The position numbers and the translations under genes were made by a program. A DNA stretch of 46,809 nt from Calidithermus roseus. Its GTDB lineage: Bacteria > Deinococcota > Deinococci > Deinococcales > Thermaceae. Below the pieces are notes generated by a model that worked only from the letters and a program-made list of their open reading frames with translations, was not told the DNA's origin and ran no database searches. Below, piece after piece: positions 8,372 through 17,702 of this stretch. Numbering within the stretch: the first letter of the stretch is position 1; the number at the start of each line of letters is the position of its first letter. The DNA is taken from NCBI RefSeq assembly GCF_003574095.1, contig NZ_QWLA01000021.1, forward strand, positions 1-46,809. The letters run 5' to 3'.

Positions 8372-9229
8372 TCAGAGGGCAACCCTATAGACCGCGGCGG
8401 CGTTGGAGCCGAAGATCCCCTCCCACGCTGCGCTGCCCCGCTCGAGGCCGCTGTGCTCCAGGATGCTTTCCAGGGCCCCTTTGACCTCGCGATACCCCGC
8501 AGCCAGCAAGCAGACCGGCCAGTCGCTGCCAAAGAGGCAGCGCTGGGCTCCGAAAAGCTTCAGGGCTTCCTCTACGTAAGGCCGCAGGTCCTCGAGGCTC
8601 CAGCGCTGCCAGTCGGCCTCGGTGACCAGACCGGAGAGCTTGACCCAGACGTTGGGGAGTTCGCTCAAGGGGGCCAGGTGCTCCACCCACTGCGCCCACT
8701 GGCCCCCCCGGATGTTCGGCTTGGCCAGGTGGTCTACCACGAAGCGCACCTGCGGGTGGTTGCGGGCGGTCTCGAAGCAGGCGGGCAGCTCGCGGCTGCG
8801 GGTGAGGAAGTCGTAGGCCAGCCCCCGCCGGCCCAGCTCGGCCAGGCCCCGCTGCACGGAGTCCTGGAGGAGCCAGAAGGGGTCTTCCTCGTCGTGGACC
8901 TGGTGGCGCAACCCTACCAGGTAGCGCCCGTGAGGGGAGGCCAGGAGTTCGTCGAGGACCTCGCCCACCCTCGGGTCGGTCAGGTCGGCCCAGCCCACCA
9001 CCCCGGCCACGAAGCCGGCGCCGGCGGCGGTCTGGAGGAAAAAGTAGGTCTCCTCGAGGCTCGTGCGGGTCTGTACCAGGATGGTCCGCTCCACCCCGCT
9101 CTCCTCGAGCAGGGGCCGCAGGTCCTCCGGGGTGAAGTCGCGCCGGATGGGGGAGAGGGCCTCCTCTTCCAGCCAGGGGTAGTGGACCCGGCTGGGGTAG
9201 ATGAAGTGCTGGTGGGCATCGATGATCAT
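8372..9229 (-). CDS. Amidohydrolase-family lactonase, probable L-fuconolactonase
   Basis: TIM-barrel amidohydrolase of the Amidohydro_2 type, 285 residues, starting MIIDAHQHF (metal-binding HxH). It has RFVVDHLAKPNI with a conserved His, and LFGSDWPVCLL, where the Asp acts as catalytic base in this family. Relatives hydrolyse sugar lactones such as L-fucono-1,5-lactone or L-rhamnono-lactone. The ATG overlaps the stop of the upstream hydrolase gene (ATGA), indicating translational coupling. Together with the aldo/keto reductase it would convert L-fucose via the lactone to L-fuconate, the substrate of the dehydratase encoded upstream. It is the last gene of the operon. Substrate by context. Confidence 0.82.
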   Translation of the reverse strand: MIIDAHQHFIYPSRVHYPWLEEEALSPIRRDFTPEDLRPLLEESGVERTILVQTRTSLEETYFFLQTAAGAGFVAGVVGWADLTDPRVGEVLDELLASPHGRYLVGLRHQVHDEEDPFWLLQDSVQRGLAELGRRGLAYDFLTRSRELPACFETARNHPQVRFVVDHLAKPNIRGGQWAQWVEHLAPLSELPNVWVKLSGLVTEADWQRWSLEDLRPYVEEALKLFGAQRCLFGSDWPVCLLAAGYREVKGALESILEHSGLERGSAAWEGIFGSNAAAVYRVAL

Positions 9230-10083
9230 GGCGCCTCCGGCTCCTCGGCCACCGTGCGCTGCTGCTGCACGCCCAGCCCCTCGATGCCGAGCCTTACGGT
9301 CTGCCCAGGGCGCAGGTAGACCGGAAGGGGTTTTTGGCCCAGCCCCACGCCCGCAGGGGTGCCGGTGGAGATCAGGTCCCCAGGGTGGAGGGTGAAGAAG
9401 TGGGAGAGGTAGCTCACCAGGTAGGCCACGCCGAAGATCATGTTGCGGGTGGTGCCGTCCTGGTAGCGGTGCCCGTCCACCTCCAGCCACAGGCGCAAGT
9501 CCTGCGGGTCGGGCACCTCGTCCTTGGTGACCAGCCAGGGCCCGATGGGGCCGAAGGTATCGCAACCCTTGCCCTTGTCCCACAGCCCCCCGCGCTCGAG
9601 CTGGAACTCCCGCTCGGAGACATCATGGACCACGCAGTAGCCGGCCACGTAGTCCAGGGCTTTCTCGAGGGAAACGTACTTGGCCCGCTTGCCGATGACC
9701 ACGCCCAGCTCCACCTCCCAGTCGGTCTTGCGCGAACCCCGAGGGATCACCAGGTCGTCGTTGGGCCCACTGATGGCGCTGGTGGCCTTCAGGAAGACCA
9801 CCGGCTCCGTGGGGAGGGCCGCTCCGGTCTCCTCGGCGTGGTCCCGGTAGTTGAGGCCGATGCAGATGAACTTGCCCACGCCGCTCAGGCAGGGGCCGAT
9901 GCGGGGGGTTCCGGGTACTGCGGGAAGGGTCTGGGGGTCCATGGCCGCGAGGCGCTCGAGGTCTTCGGCCAGGGCCTTGGGGCCTATGTCTTCGATCAGG
10001 GCCGAGAGGTCGCGGACCCGCCCTTCCCGGTCCACGACGCCCGGCTTCTCCTTACCCGGCTCACCGTAACGCAAGAGCTTCAT
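9226..10083 (-). CDS. FAH-family hydrolase, probable 2,4-diketo-3-deoxy-L-fuconate hydrolase
   Basis: A 285-residue fumarylacetoacetate hydrolase-fold enzyme. The C-terminal domain shows the metal ligands in TDWEVELGVVIGKRA (ExE) and the upstream GLNYRDHAEE motif; the N-terminal MKLLRYGEPGKEKPGVVD is typical of the ureidoglycolate lyase/diketo-deoxysugar acid hydrolase group. In this operon the likely reaction is cleavage of 2,4-diketo-3-deoxy-L-fuconate to pyruvate and L-lactate. It starts 8 bp after the SDR gene; the stop overlaps the next start by 4 bp. The role is inferred from neighbours; the fold is certain. Confidence 0.85.
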   Translation of the reverse strand: MKLLRYGEPGKEKPGVVDREGRVRDLSALIEDIGPKALAEDLERLAAMDPQTLPAVPGTPRIGPCLSGVGKFICIGLNYRDHAEETGAALPTEPVVFLKATSAISGPNDDLVIPRGSRKTDWEVELGVVIGKRAKYVSLEKALDYVAGYCVVHDVSEREFQLERGGLWDKGKGCDTFGPIGPWLVTKDEVPDPQDLRLWLEVDGHRYQDGTTRNMIFGVAYLVSYLSHFFTLHPGDLISTGTPAGVGLGQKPLPVYLRPGQTVRLGIEGLGVQQQRTVAEEPEAP

Positions 10084-10091
10084 ATTTCCCC

Positions 10092-10835
10092 CTACATGCT
10101 CCATCCGCCGTCGATGACGTGCACCGCTCCGGTGGTGAAGGCCGACTCGTCCGAGGCCAGGTAGAGGGCCAGGTGGGCCACTTCCTCGGGCCGGCCCACA
10201 CGGCCCATGGGTTGCCGGGCGATGAAAGCCTGCCGCACCTCTTCCTCGCTCTGGCCGCTCTGCTGGGCCTGCTTGGCTACCCGGAGGCGCCAGGAGGGGG
10301 AGTCCACGGTGCCGGGGCAGATGACGTTGCAGCGAATGCCCCGGCTGACGAAGTCGGCGGCCACGGCCTTGGTCAGCCCGATCACCGCGGCCTTGGTGGC
10401 GCTGTAGACGAAGCGCTGAGGTACCCCTTTGAGCGAGGAGGCCACGCTGGAGAGGTTGATGATCGAGCCGCCTCCTCGCTCGAGCATCCTGGGAATGACG
10501 GCCTGCATGGTCCAGAACATCGAGCGCACGTTCAGGTCGAAGGAGAAGTCCCAGTCCTCCTCGGTGCACTCGAGAATCGTGCCGTGGTGGACGTATCCCG
10601 CCACGTTGAACAGCACGTCGATGGCCTCGAGCGAGCCCACCAGCGCGAAGATGGCGGCCCGGTCGGTCACGTCGAGCTTCTCGGTGCGGCAGGGGAGCCC
10701 CCGCAGCAGCAGGGGGTCGAGGTCGGTGGCGATGACCTGGGCCCCTTCCTGGATGAAAAGCTCCGCGGCGGCCCGGCCAATGCCCTGGCCGGCTGCGGTG
10801 ATCAGGGCGGTTTTGCCTGCGAGTCTTCCTGCCAT
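10092..10835 (-). CDS. SDR dehydrogenase, probable 2-keto-3-deoxy-L-fuconate dehydrogenase
   Basis: Short-chain dehydrogenase of 247 residues, cytoplasmic and NAD-dependent. The cofactor loop is TAAGQGIGRA, the NVAG strand follows as FNVAGYVHHG, and the active site is Ser...YSATK. The C-terminal part DSPSWRLRVAKQA resembles BDH2/KDF-dehydrogenase-type SDRs. Expected reaction: oxidation of 2-keto-3-deoxy-L-fuconate at C4. A strong AAAGGAGGT precedes the ATG at 10835, after a 35-bp gap from the aldo/keto reductase stop. Confidence 0.86.
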   Translation of the reverse strand: MAGRLAGKTALITAAGQGIGRAAAELFIQEGAQVIATDLDPLLLRGLPCRTEKLDVTDRAAIFALVGSLEAIDVLFNVAGYVHHGTILECTEEDWDFSFDLNVRSMFWTMQAVIPRMLERGGGSIINLSSVASSLKGVPQRFVYSATKAAVIGLTKAVAADFVSRGIRCNVICPGTVDSPSWRLRVAKQAQQSGQSEEEVRQAFIARQPMGRVGRPEEVAHLALYLASDESAFTTGAVHVIDGGWSM

Positions 10836-10870
10836 GGAACCTCCTTTGGACCAGCTCAGCGTGGGGTGAC

Positions 10871-11878
10871 CTAGGTGGGTACCGGCGCTTCCTCGGCCAG
10901 GAGTCCCTCCGCCTTGAGTTCGGCCCAGAGGTCTTGAGGGATGGGGGTCTGGAACATGCGCAAGTTCTCCTCGAGCTGCTCGGGCGAGCGGCCTGCCGTG
11001 AGCACCGAGACCACCGCCGGGTGACCCAGGGGAAACTGGATGGCTGCGGCCTTGAGCGGCACCCCGTGCCGATGGCACACCGCCTGGATGCGCAGGGCCC
11101 GCTGCAACACGCTGGGAGGGACTTCGGCGTAGTTGTAGTGCGCGCCGGGCCGGGGGTTGGCCAGCAGCCCGCTGTTGTATACGCCCCCGATGACCACCCC
11201 GATGCCCTTCTTGAGGCACAGGGGAAGGAATTCCCGCAGGGGCTCCTGCTCCAAGAGGGTGTAGCGCCCGGCCAGCAGGAAGACGTCGAAGTCGCCTTCA
11301 CGGGCGAACTCGAGGAGCATCTCCCACTGGTTCATGCCTGCGCCGATGGCCCTCACCACGCCCTGCTCCCGCAACTCGGCCAGGGCTTTGTACCCCCCCT
11401 CCATCACCTCGCGCACGCTCACCTGGACGACGTCAGGGTCGTGGATGAGCAGGATATCGACGCGCTCGAGGCCCATGCGCTCCAGGCTCTCCTCCAGCGA
11501 GCGCATGAAGCCGTCGTAGCTGTAGTCGTAGACCACGTTCAAGCGCGAGGGCGTCTTGAACACCGGCTCACCCCTGGCATCGAACTGGCTGGGATGGGGC
11601 GGCGCGTCGGGGCGCAGCAGGCGTCCTACCTTGGTCGAGACCACGTGTCCGCTTCGACCGACCAGGAAGCGGCCCAACCGCTCCTCGGCCAGGCCGAAGC
11701 CATACCAGGGGGCGGCGTCATAGTAGCGGATTCCCCCCTTCCAGGCCGCCTCCAGCACTGCCTGGGCCGCTTCGTCCGAGACCGGCTCGAACAGGCCCCC
11801 CAGGGTACCCACGCCCAGGCCGAGCCGGGTGAGCTTCAGGCCGCGCCGCAGCGGGGCCCACTCGCCAGGACTGGCCAT
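10871..11878 (-). CDS. Aldo/keto reductase, probable L-fucose dehydrogenase
   Basis: A 335-residue AKR of the D-threo-aldose/L-fucose 1-dehydrogenase group. Motifs: LGLGVGTLGGLF at the start, the catalytic YDAAPWYGFGLAEERLG (Asp, Tyr), the lysine strand VSTKVGRLL, DILLIHDPD, and the NADP-site region near TAGRSPEQLEENL. It likely oxidises L-fucose (or another 6-deoxyhexose) to the lactone used by the amidohydrolase. Its ATG overlaps the TAA of the kinase by one base. Substrate inferred from the operon. Confidence 0.83.
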   Translation of the reverse strand: MASPGEWAPLRRGLKLTRLGLGVGTLGGLFEPVSDEAAQAVLEAAWKGGIRYYDAAPWYGFGLAEERLGRFLVGRSGHVVSTKVGRLLRPDAPPHPSQFDARGEPVFKTPSRLNVVYDYSYDGFMRSLEESLERMGLERVDILLIHDPDVVQVSVREVMEGGYKALAELREQGVVRAIGAGMNQWEMLLEFAREGDFDVFLLAGRYTLLEQEPLREFLPLCLKKGIGVVIGGVYNSGLLANPRPGAHYNYAEVPPSVLQRALRIQAVCHRHGVPLKAAAIQFPLGHPAVVSVLTAGRSPEQLEENLRMFQTPIPQDLWAELKAEGLLAEEAPVPT

Positions 11879-13395
11879 TACCCGGCCTCCTGGCCTATCC
11901 CCGCGAGGGCGTGCACGAGGTCGCGGGTGGAGGAGTAGAGCTGCAGGTAGAGCCGGTACATCTCGTCGTAGCGAGCTTTGTGGGCGGGATTGGGCGCCAC
12001 GCGCTCGCGAAGGCGCACCCACTGCCCCAGATCGTCCCAGCGCAAGAGACCACCGGCCACCCCAGCTAAGAAGGCGTCGCCGTAGCTGGCCCCGATGGTC
12101 ACCTCGGGCAGGAGCTGCTCCTGGCCGCTGATGTCACAGACGATCTGCAGCCAGGTGCGCCCCTTGGTGCCGCCCCCCACCGCCACCACCCGCTTTACCG
12201 CTGCGCCGACTTCCCCGAAGGTCTCGAGGTTGTGGCGGATGCCGTAGCCCACGCCCTCGAGGGCCGCCCGGAACAATTCGTCGCGGCTGTGCGAGAGGTT
12301 GAGCCCGGCGATGAGGCCACGGGCCCTGGGGTCGTTGATGGGGGTGCGCTCGCCGCTGAAGTAGGGCAGGACCAGCAGGCCGCGGGCTCCCGGCGGCACC
12401 TGCTCGGCTGCCCGGTAGAGCCGCTCGTAGGCTTCGGCCTCGGGCAGGTCGCGGGCCAGCTCGTCGCGAAACCAGCGGGTCAGGCTGCCGCTGGTGGCCA
12501 TGCCCGCGGCCAGGTTGTACTGCCCCCGGCGGGCCCCGGCCACCGTCCACATGCGCGGGTCGGGGGTGGGCTGCTCCTGCACCAGGATGAAGAAGGTGGT
12601 GCTGCCGTACATGACCATCAGGTCTCCCGGATGGGCCACCCCCACGCTCACGGCCTCGGCCAAGGCGTCCACCGCCCCCACGGCCACCGGGGTGCCCGCT
12701 TTGAGGCCGGTCTCCCGGGCCCCTTGCGGGCTCACCTCCCCGGCCAGCTCGTCGCTCCAGCCCAGGCGGGGCAGGAGGGAGGGGTCGGCCACCTCCTCGG
12801 CGTAGCGGTCCGTCCACTCCAGGCTCTTCAGGTCGAAGAGGGGGATGTAGTGGCTGGCGGTGTGGCGGTCCATGACGTGCTCGCCCGTCAGGCGGTAGGT
12901 CAGGTAGCTGCTGGCCGTGGTGATGCGCGCCGTCTGCCGCCAGACTTCGGGTTCGTGGCGACGCACCCAGAGAATCTTCGGCCCCACGGCCTGACTGGAA
13001 AGGGCCATTCCGCTGAGCCTGAAGAGCTCTTCGGGGCCGATGGAGCGCTCGAGGAACTCGATCTCCTCGGTAGCACGGGTATCCACCCCGTACAAGATTC
13101 CCCGCCGCAGCGGGCGACCCTTCTGGTCCAGGGGCAGCATGCACGGTCCGATCGCGCTGAGGCAAACCGCGGCCACATCGGCTGCGGTGTGGGGCTTGCC
13201 GTCGAGGAGCGCCCGGCAGAGGGTCACCACGTCGGCCCACCAGACCCCCTCCGCGTCCTGCTCGGCCCACCCCGGATGCGGGATCTCCAGGCCGTGCTCG
13301 ACCACCTGGCTCTTCAGCACGGTGCCATCGGGCGCTGCCAGCACCCCCTTGCTGCTGTAGGTACCCACGTCGATACCCAAGAGTAGCTCGCCCAT
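11878..13395 (-). CDS. FGGY-family carbohydrate kinase
   Basis: A 505-residue sugar kinase of the xylulokinase/fuculokinase/rhamnulokinase superfamily. The N-terminal ATPase domain starts LLGIDVGTYSSKGVL; YFSGERTPINDPRARG is the family signature in the C-terminal half, and VAVGGGTKGRTWLQIVCD binds nucleotide. Placed directly after the isomerase-family gene (2-bp gap), it would phosphorylate a ketose such as L-fuculose or L-rhamnulose. No class II aldolase for the product is present in the window, so the end of this branch is not seen here. Confidence 0.85.
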   Translation of the reverse strand: MGELLLGIDVGTYSSKGVLAAPDGTVLKSQVVEHGLEIPHPGWAEQDAEGVWWADVVTLCRALLDGKPHTAADVAAVCLSAIGPCMLPLDQKGRPLRRGILYGVDTRATEEIEFLERSIGPEELFRLSGMALSSQAVGPKILWVRRHEPEVWRQTARITTASSYLTYRLTGEHVMDRHTASHYIPLFDLKSLEWTDRYAEEVADPSLLPRLGWSDELAGEVSPQGARETGLKAGTPVAVGAVDALAEAVSVGVAHPGDLMVMYGSTTFFILVQEQPTPDPRMWTVAGARRGQYNLAAGMATSGSLTRWFRDELARDLPEAEAYERLYRAAEQVPPGARGLLVLPYFSGERTPINDPRARGLIAGLNLSHSRDELFRAALEGVGYGIRHNLETFGEVGAAVKRVVAVGGGTKGRTWLQIVCDISGQEQLLPEVTIGASYGDAFLAGVAGGLLRWDDLGQWVRLRERVAPNPAHKARYDEMYRLYLQLYSSTRDLVHALAGIGQEAG

Positions 13396-13397
13396 CC

Positions 13398-15053
13398 CTA
13401 TCCCACCCCGACTTCACCGCACAGGTGTACCTCGATGCCCATGGCCGCGAACATGGCCGCCTTGGCCGCCAAAGCCCGGTCGGCCTCCTCGGCTGAAGGG
13501 GCGTAGGCCACCTGGATGTGGTTGGCCTTGTGCCGGGCCATCATCTGGTCGCGGCTCACCCCGTGCAGCACCGCATGCATGATGGGCCACTGCGGGGTGG
13601 TGAGGCGCCAGCGCCGAAGGGTCTCCTCCTGGGGCAGCTCGACCACCGTGGCTCGACCTAGGTCCGCGTGTAGACCCCCTGCCATCACGTACACCCGCGA
13701 CCACACGATCTCGCCGGGCTTGCTGACGCCCTTGAGGGTGCCGCCGCCCAGGCGGAAGTACATGGGGGGCTGGCGCTCGCTCGAGGCCCCCCGGTACCCC
13801 CCGGTGAAGTGCGAGGCAGGCGCGGCCCCGGAGATCATGAAGACCCACACGAAAGCGTCCAGGCCGTTCGCCGTGTAACGCTCACCCCAACGCACGTCGT
13901 GCAGCGTGGTAGCCGGGTCGAAGCCCATGGCCGACCAGACCCGGTTGGTCACCAGCGCGTCCACCGCCGCGCCTTCGTCCACCTCGTTGAAGTGGGGCAG
14001 GGCTTGGTGGGGGTAGAGTTCTTCCCTGCCGTCGCGGCTCATCACCGGCGGGCGCAGGACGTTGTTGAGCAGGCCCTCCGCCAGGTCTGAGGCCGGGGCC
14101 ATGTCCTTGAGGCCCTGCTGGTACTGGATGCCGATGGCGTCGCAGCCGAAGTCGTGGGCCATGCGCACGGCGGCGATGTACATCTTGAGCTGCTCGAGCA
14201 CCTGGCCCAGGGTGAGCTCGCTCGATTCGTCTTGCCCCAGGGCGAACCGCATTCCCTGGGTCAGGAGCCACTCGTAGGCCGCTCGAGCCTCCTCGTCTTT
14301 TACCCGCCGCATCTCGGCCACCAGCGCCGATTGCGACAGGCGCTCTTTGTAGAGGCCGCAGGGGTTGAGGAGCTCGTCGTCGATGATGGCGTTGTACATC
14401 CCCATGCAGCCCTCGTCGAACACGCCCAGGATGGCCTTCTCGCGCCGAAGCTGCCTGGCCAGGGCCTCCCCCAGTTCCCGCTCCGCTGCCGGTAGCCGCG
14501 ACACTTCCAGGGCGCGCACGTGGCTCAGGTCGTGGGTGATCTGGCCGGTCTCGAGCCATTCCTTGAGCCCTCGCCTGAAAAAGGGGTCGGTGAAGTCCTC
14601 GCTCCAGAGGCTGCTGTACTTCACCCCCATCTTGGTGAGGCTGCCGTTGAGGTTGAGCATCCCCACCAGCCCCGGCCACTGCCCGCTCCAGTTGGCCACG
14701 GTGAGGATGGGGCCTTGGTGGTCGCGCAGGCCAGCCAAGACGTGGTGGCTGTACTGCCAGACGGCTTCGGCCACCACCAGGGGAGCTTCGGGGGGGATGC
14801 GCTCGAAGACCTTCATGCCCATGCGCTGGCTCGAGATGAAGCCGTGGCGCTCTACCGGGTCGTAAGGGTGGGCCCGCACGATTTTGAAGCCGTGCTCGGC
14901 GAAGGCCCGCGCCAGCTTGCGCTCCATGTCCTCCTGGGCCGGCCAGCAGGTCTGGTTGGCCGACAGGCGCAGGTCGCCGCTGGCGACCAGGTAGACCTCG
15001 CCGGGCTGGGCTTTGGGGGCTTCGGCTGCTTGGGGTAAGCGGTAGGTGCTCAT
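13398..15053 (-). CDS. L-fucose/L-arabinose isomerase family protein
   Basis: A 551-residue protein of the fucose isomerase-like superfamily (aldose-ketose isomerisation, Mn-dependent). Features: the conserved N-domain core ([35 protein letters not shown]), [12 protein letters not shown] with an acidic residue suited as a metal ligand, and a C-terminal [17 protein letters not shown] supplying histidines. It is shorter than enterobacterial FucI (about 590 residues) and its N-terminus differs, so the exact sugar is uncertain. ATG 15053 lies nine bases after AGGAG; an alternative ATG at 15062 overlaps the dehydratase stop but abuts the same AGGAG. Middle gene of the deoxysugar operon. Confidence 0.72.
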   Translation of the reverse strand: MSTYRLPQAAEAPKAQPGEVYLVASGDLRLSANQTCWPAQEDMERKLARAFAEHGFKIVRAHPYDPVERHGFISSQRMGMKVFERIPPEAPLVVAEAVWQYSHHVLAGLRDHQGPILTVANWSGQWPGLVGMLNLNGSLTKMGVKYSSLWSEDFTDPFFRRGLKEWLETGQITHDLSHVRALEVSRLPAAERELGEALARQLRREKAILGVFDEGCMGMYNAIIDDELLNPCGLYKERLSQSALVAEMRRVKDEEARAAYEWLLTQGMRFALGQDESSELTLGQVLEQLKMYIAAVRMAHDFGCDAIGIQYQQGLKDMAPASDLAEGLLNNVLRPPVMSRDGREELYPHQALPHFNEVDEGAAVDALVTNRVWSAMGFDPATTLHDVRWGERYTANGLDAFVWVFMISGAAPASHFTGGYRGASSERQPPMYFRLGGGTLKGVSKPGEIVWSRVYVMAGGLHADLGRATVVELPQEETLRRWRLTTPQWPIMHAVLHGVSRDQMMARHKANHIQVAYAPSAEEADRALAAKAAMFAAMGIEVHLCGEVGVG

Positions 15054-15058
15054 GGGGA

Positions 15059-16363
15059 TCATCTCCTGACCTCGCGCCAGTAGCTGCCCGTGGGGTAGGT
15101 GTGGGTCTCGAGCGACCCCGGCTTGATCGCGATGCTGTAGCCGGGGCTCTGGGGAGCCAGATAGCGGCCCCCCTGCACCCGCACCGGGTCTACGAAGTGC
15201 TCGTGCAGGTGGTCCACGTACTCCAGGTAACGCTCCTCCAGCGAGCCCGAGACCGCGACGTAGTCGAAGATCGAGAGGTGCTGCACGTATTCGCAAAGCC
15301 CCACCCCGCCCGCGTGCGGGCAGACCGGCACGCCGAACTTGGCCGCCAGCAAGAGCACGGCCAGCACCTCGTTGACCCCCCCTAAGCGGCAGGCGTCGAT
15401 CTGGCAGAAGCCCATGGCGCCCGCCTCCAGGTACTGCTTGAACATCACCCGGTTGTGCACGTGCTCGCCGGTGGCCACCCGGATGCCGGTGTCCTCCAGC
15501 GCCCTGGCGATGGCCCGGTGTCCCAGGATGTCGTCGGGAGAAGTGGGCTCCTCGATCCACAGGGGCTTGTAGGGGGCCAACTGCCGCACCCACCCGATGG
15601 CCTGGGGCACGTCCCAGACCTGGTTGGCGTCCACCATCAGCACACCATCCGGCCCGACCTCCTCGCGCACGATCGCACAGCGACGCAGGTCGTCCTCGAG
15701 GTCGCGGCCTACCTTGAGCTTGAAGGCCCTAAAGCCTTGCTCGAGGGCTTCACGGCACAGGCGGCGGATCTTCTCGTCGGGGTAGCCCAGCCAGCCCACG
15801 CTGGTGGCATAGGCCGGGTAACCCTGCTCGAGCATCTGGGCCTCGCGCTTACCCTTGGTGGGCTCGAGGCGCTTCAAGATCTCCAGCGCTTCTGGCGGGG
15901 TAATCGCGTCGGTGAGGTAGCGGAAGTCGATAGAGGCCACCAGTTGTTCGGGGGTGAGGTCTACCAGCAGCTTCCACAGCGGCTTGCCCTCACGCTTGGC
16001 CCACAGGTCCCACACCGCGTTGACCACCGCGGCGGTGGCCAGGTGGATCACCCCCTTCTCCGGACCCAGCCATCGCAACTGGCTGTCGCCGGTGAGGCGG
16101 CGCCAGAAGCCGGCCATGTCGGCGGTAAAGCTCTCCAGGCGCTCTCCCACCACCTTGGGCAGGAGGACCTGGATGGCCTGCACCACCAACTCGTTCCCCC
16201 GCCCGATGGTGAAGGCCAGGCCGTGGCCCTCCAGGTCCCTGTCGCTCCTCAGCACGACGTAGGCCGCCGAGTAGTCGGGGTCGGGGTTCATGGCGTCGGA
16301 GCCATCCAGGCTCTTCGAGGTGGGGAAGCGGACGTCCAGGGCGCGTGCCTCGATGATTCGCAT
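15059..16363 (-). CDS. L-fuconate dehydratase (enolase superfamily)
   Basis: Removes water from L-fuconate to give 2-keto-3-deoxy-L-fuconate. It has 434 residues. The opening [20 protein letters not shown] and the block [17 protein letters not shown] closely match characterised fuconate dehydratases as I recall them. Active-site features of the enolase superfamily are present: FKLKVG (KxK acid/base), [17 protein letters not shown] and [10 protein letters not shown] as metal ligands, and [11 protein letters not shown] with the catalytic His. It starts 3 bp after the mutarotase stop. This is the best anchor for calling the operon an L-fucose catabolic unit. Confidence 0.92.
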   Translation of the reverse strand: MRIIEARALDVRFPTSKSLDGSDAMNPDPDYSAAYVVLRSDRDLEGHGLAFTIGRGNELVVQAIQVLLPKVVGERLESFTADMAGFWRRLTGDSQLRWLGPEKGVIHLATAAVVNAVWDLWAKREGKPLWKLLVDLTPEQLVASIDFRYLTDAITPPEALEILKRLEPTKGKREAQMLEQGYPAYATSVGWLGYPDEKIRRLCREALEQGFRAFKLKVGRDLEDDLRRCAIVREEVGPDGVLMVDANQVWDVPQAIGWVRQLAPYKPLWIEEPTSPDDILGHRAIARALEDTGIRVATGEHVHNRVMFKQYLEAGAMGFCQIDACRLGGVNEVLAVLLLAAKFGVPVCPHAGGVGLCEYVQHLSIFDYVAVSGSLEERYLEYVDHLHEHFVDPVRVQGGRYLAPQSPGYSIAIKPGSLETHTYPTGSYWREVRR

Positions 16364-16366
16364 GGC

Positions 16367-16690
16367 TTACTCCATCAAAAAGACCTGCTCCATCCGGGCC
16401 CACCACTCCTCCTCCTGGCGGGTGGGCAGGGGCTCCTGGCAGGGGTCGGTGAGCTTCCACCACTCCTGGGTCAGGGGGTCGGCGGCGATTTGTTTCTGGG
16501 CTTCCTCCCAACTCTCCCCGTGGAACTCCAGGTAGCCGAAGAGCAGGCCGGCGTGGTGGAAGATCGAGTAGTTGCGCACCCCCACCCGGCGCAGGGTCTC
16601 CAGCACCCCTGGCCAGGGGTCGGCGTGCAGGCGCTTGTACTCCTCGAGCTTCTCCGGCTTGACGCGGATGACCATTCCGATGCGTTGCAT
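16367..16690 (-). CDS. L-rhamnose/L-fucose mutarotase (DUF718 family)
   Basis: A 107-residue ferredoxin-like dimeric protein that interconverts sugar anomers. The RhaM-type features are RIGMVIRVKPEKLEEYKRLH (catalytic His), NYSIFHHAGLLFGYLE and the C-terminal EEEWWARMEQVF. It is 3 bp downstream of the permease and 3 bp upstream of the dehydratase, so tightly coupled. It would supply the anomer used by the dehydrogenase or isomerase. Confidence 0.88.
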   Translation of the reverse strand: MQRIGMVIRVKPEKLEEYKRLHADPWPGVLETLRRVGVRNYSIFHHAGLLFGYLEFHGESWEEAQKQIAADPLTQEWWKLTDPCQEPLPTRQEEEWWARMEQVFLME

Positions 16691-16693
16691 GCC

Positions 16694-17701
16694 TCACCCC
16701 TTCACCGCGCCCACGATCAGGCCGCGCTCGATGTAGCGCTCGAGGATGATGGCCATGACCACCACCGGCAGGATCATGATCAGGATGACCACCGACATGT
16801 ACCACCACTCGGTGCCGCGGGTGCCGCTCATGGCCGAGACCAAAAGGGGCATGGTCTGGGCGTTGGCCTTGGAGAGGAACAGGGCCACGAGGTACTCGTT
16901 CCAGGCGAAGACCAGCACCAACAAGAAGGTGGCCACCAGGCCGGGGGCCGCCAGGGGCAGCACGATGGAGAAGAAGATGCGGTACCTCGAGGCCCCGTCG
17001 ATCTGGGCCGACTCCTCGACGTCCTGGGGGACGCCCATGAAGTAGTCCCGCATCAGCCAGACCGCGATGGGCAGGTTCACCGCGGTGTAGCTCGCGATGA
17101 GGGCCGTGCGGGTATCCAGTAGCCCCAGTTGCTGAAAGAGCAGGTAGATGGGGATGACCACCACCACCGGCGGCAGGATGCGGTTAGAGATCATCCAGAA
17201 GGCCACGTCCTGGTTTCCCAAGCTTCGCTTGAAGCGCCGTCCCAGCGTCTGTAGAACCAAAAAGAACAGCGCCAGCGCCACAGCCACCGCCACCCCCACG
17301 GGCGTGCCCAGAACCGAGAGCACCACCCCCAGCACCAAGCAGCCGATGAAGGCCACGATGGCCCCGACCCTGGGGCGGTACTCGAAGCGGGTGAGGCCGT
17401 AGGCGGCGAAGGCCCCCAGGAAAAGGGTGATGGCCGCGCTCGCCAGGGCCACGCTGGCCGTGTTGAGGTAGGCCCGCTTCACGTCCGGGCCCAGCACGCC
17501 GAAGACGTACTGCCAGGCGTGCGGGCTGGGCTTGAAGTCCACGAAGGGCAAATAGAAGGGCCCGTTGAACACGTCTATGGGCAGCTTCAGGGAGGTCACC
17601 GCCACCCAGTACAGCGGGAAGAGCACGACGATGGCGGCGATCACCAGCACGGCGTAGGTGAACGCGACCTGGAGCGGCGAAGGTTTCAGGGGGTTTCTCA
17701 T
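16694..17701 (-). CDS. ABC sugar transporter permease, MalG type, with two extra membrane segments
   Basis: A 335-residue inner-membrane permease. The EAA loop that contacts the ATPase is EESAQIDGASRYRIFFSIVLPLAAPG, and the C-terminus RGLIVGAVKG is typical. Between the second membrane helix and the NQDVAFWMISNRILPP region lies about 50 residues forming two additional hydrophobic helices (AIVAFIGCLVLGVVLSVLG and VAVAVALALFFLVLQTLG), which usual MalG proteins of about 280 residues lack. It starts one base after the preceding permease stop. No ATPase gene is in the operon, so a shared MsmX-like ATPase elsewhere is presumed. Confidence 0.88.
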   Translation of the reverse strand: MRNPLKPSPLQVAFTYAVLVIAAIVVLFPLYWVAVTSLKLPIDVFNGPFYLPFVDFKPSPHAWQYVFGVLGPDVKRAYLNTASVALASAAITLFLGAFAAYGLTRFEYRPRVGAIVAFIGCLVLGVVLSVLGTPVGVAVAVALALFFLVLQTLGRRFKRSLGNQDVAFWMISNRILPPVVVVIPIYLLFQQLGLLDTRTALIASYTAVNLPIAVWLMRDYFMGVPQDVEESAQIDGASRYRIFFSIVLPLAAPGLVATFLLVLVFAWNEYLVALFLSKANAQTMPLLVSAMSGTRGTEWWYMSVVILIMILPVVVMAIILERYIERGLIVGAVKG

Positions 17702-17702
17702 C

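Noticed and set aside
12134-13417. 427-codon frame on the same strand as the FGGY kinase
   Set aside because: Shifted-frame shadow of the kinase with arginine/glycine-rich low-complexity sequence.
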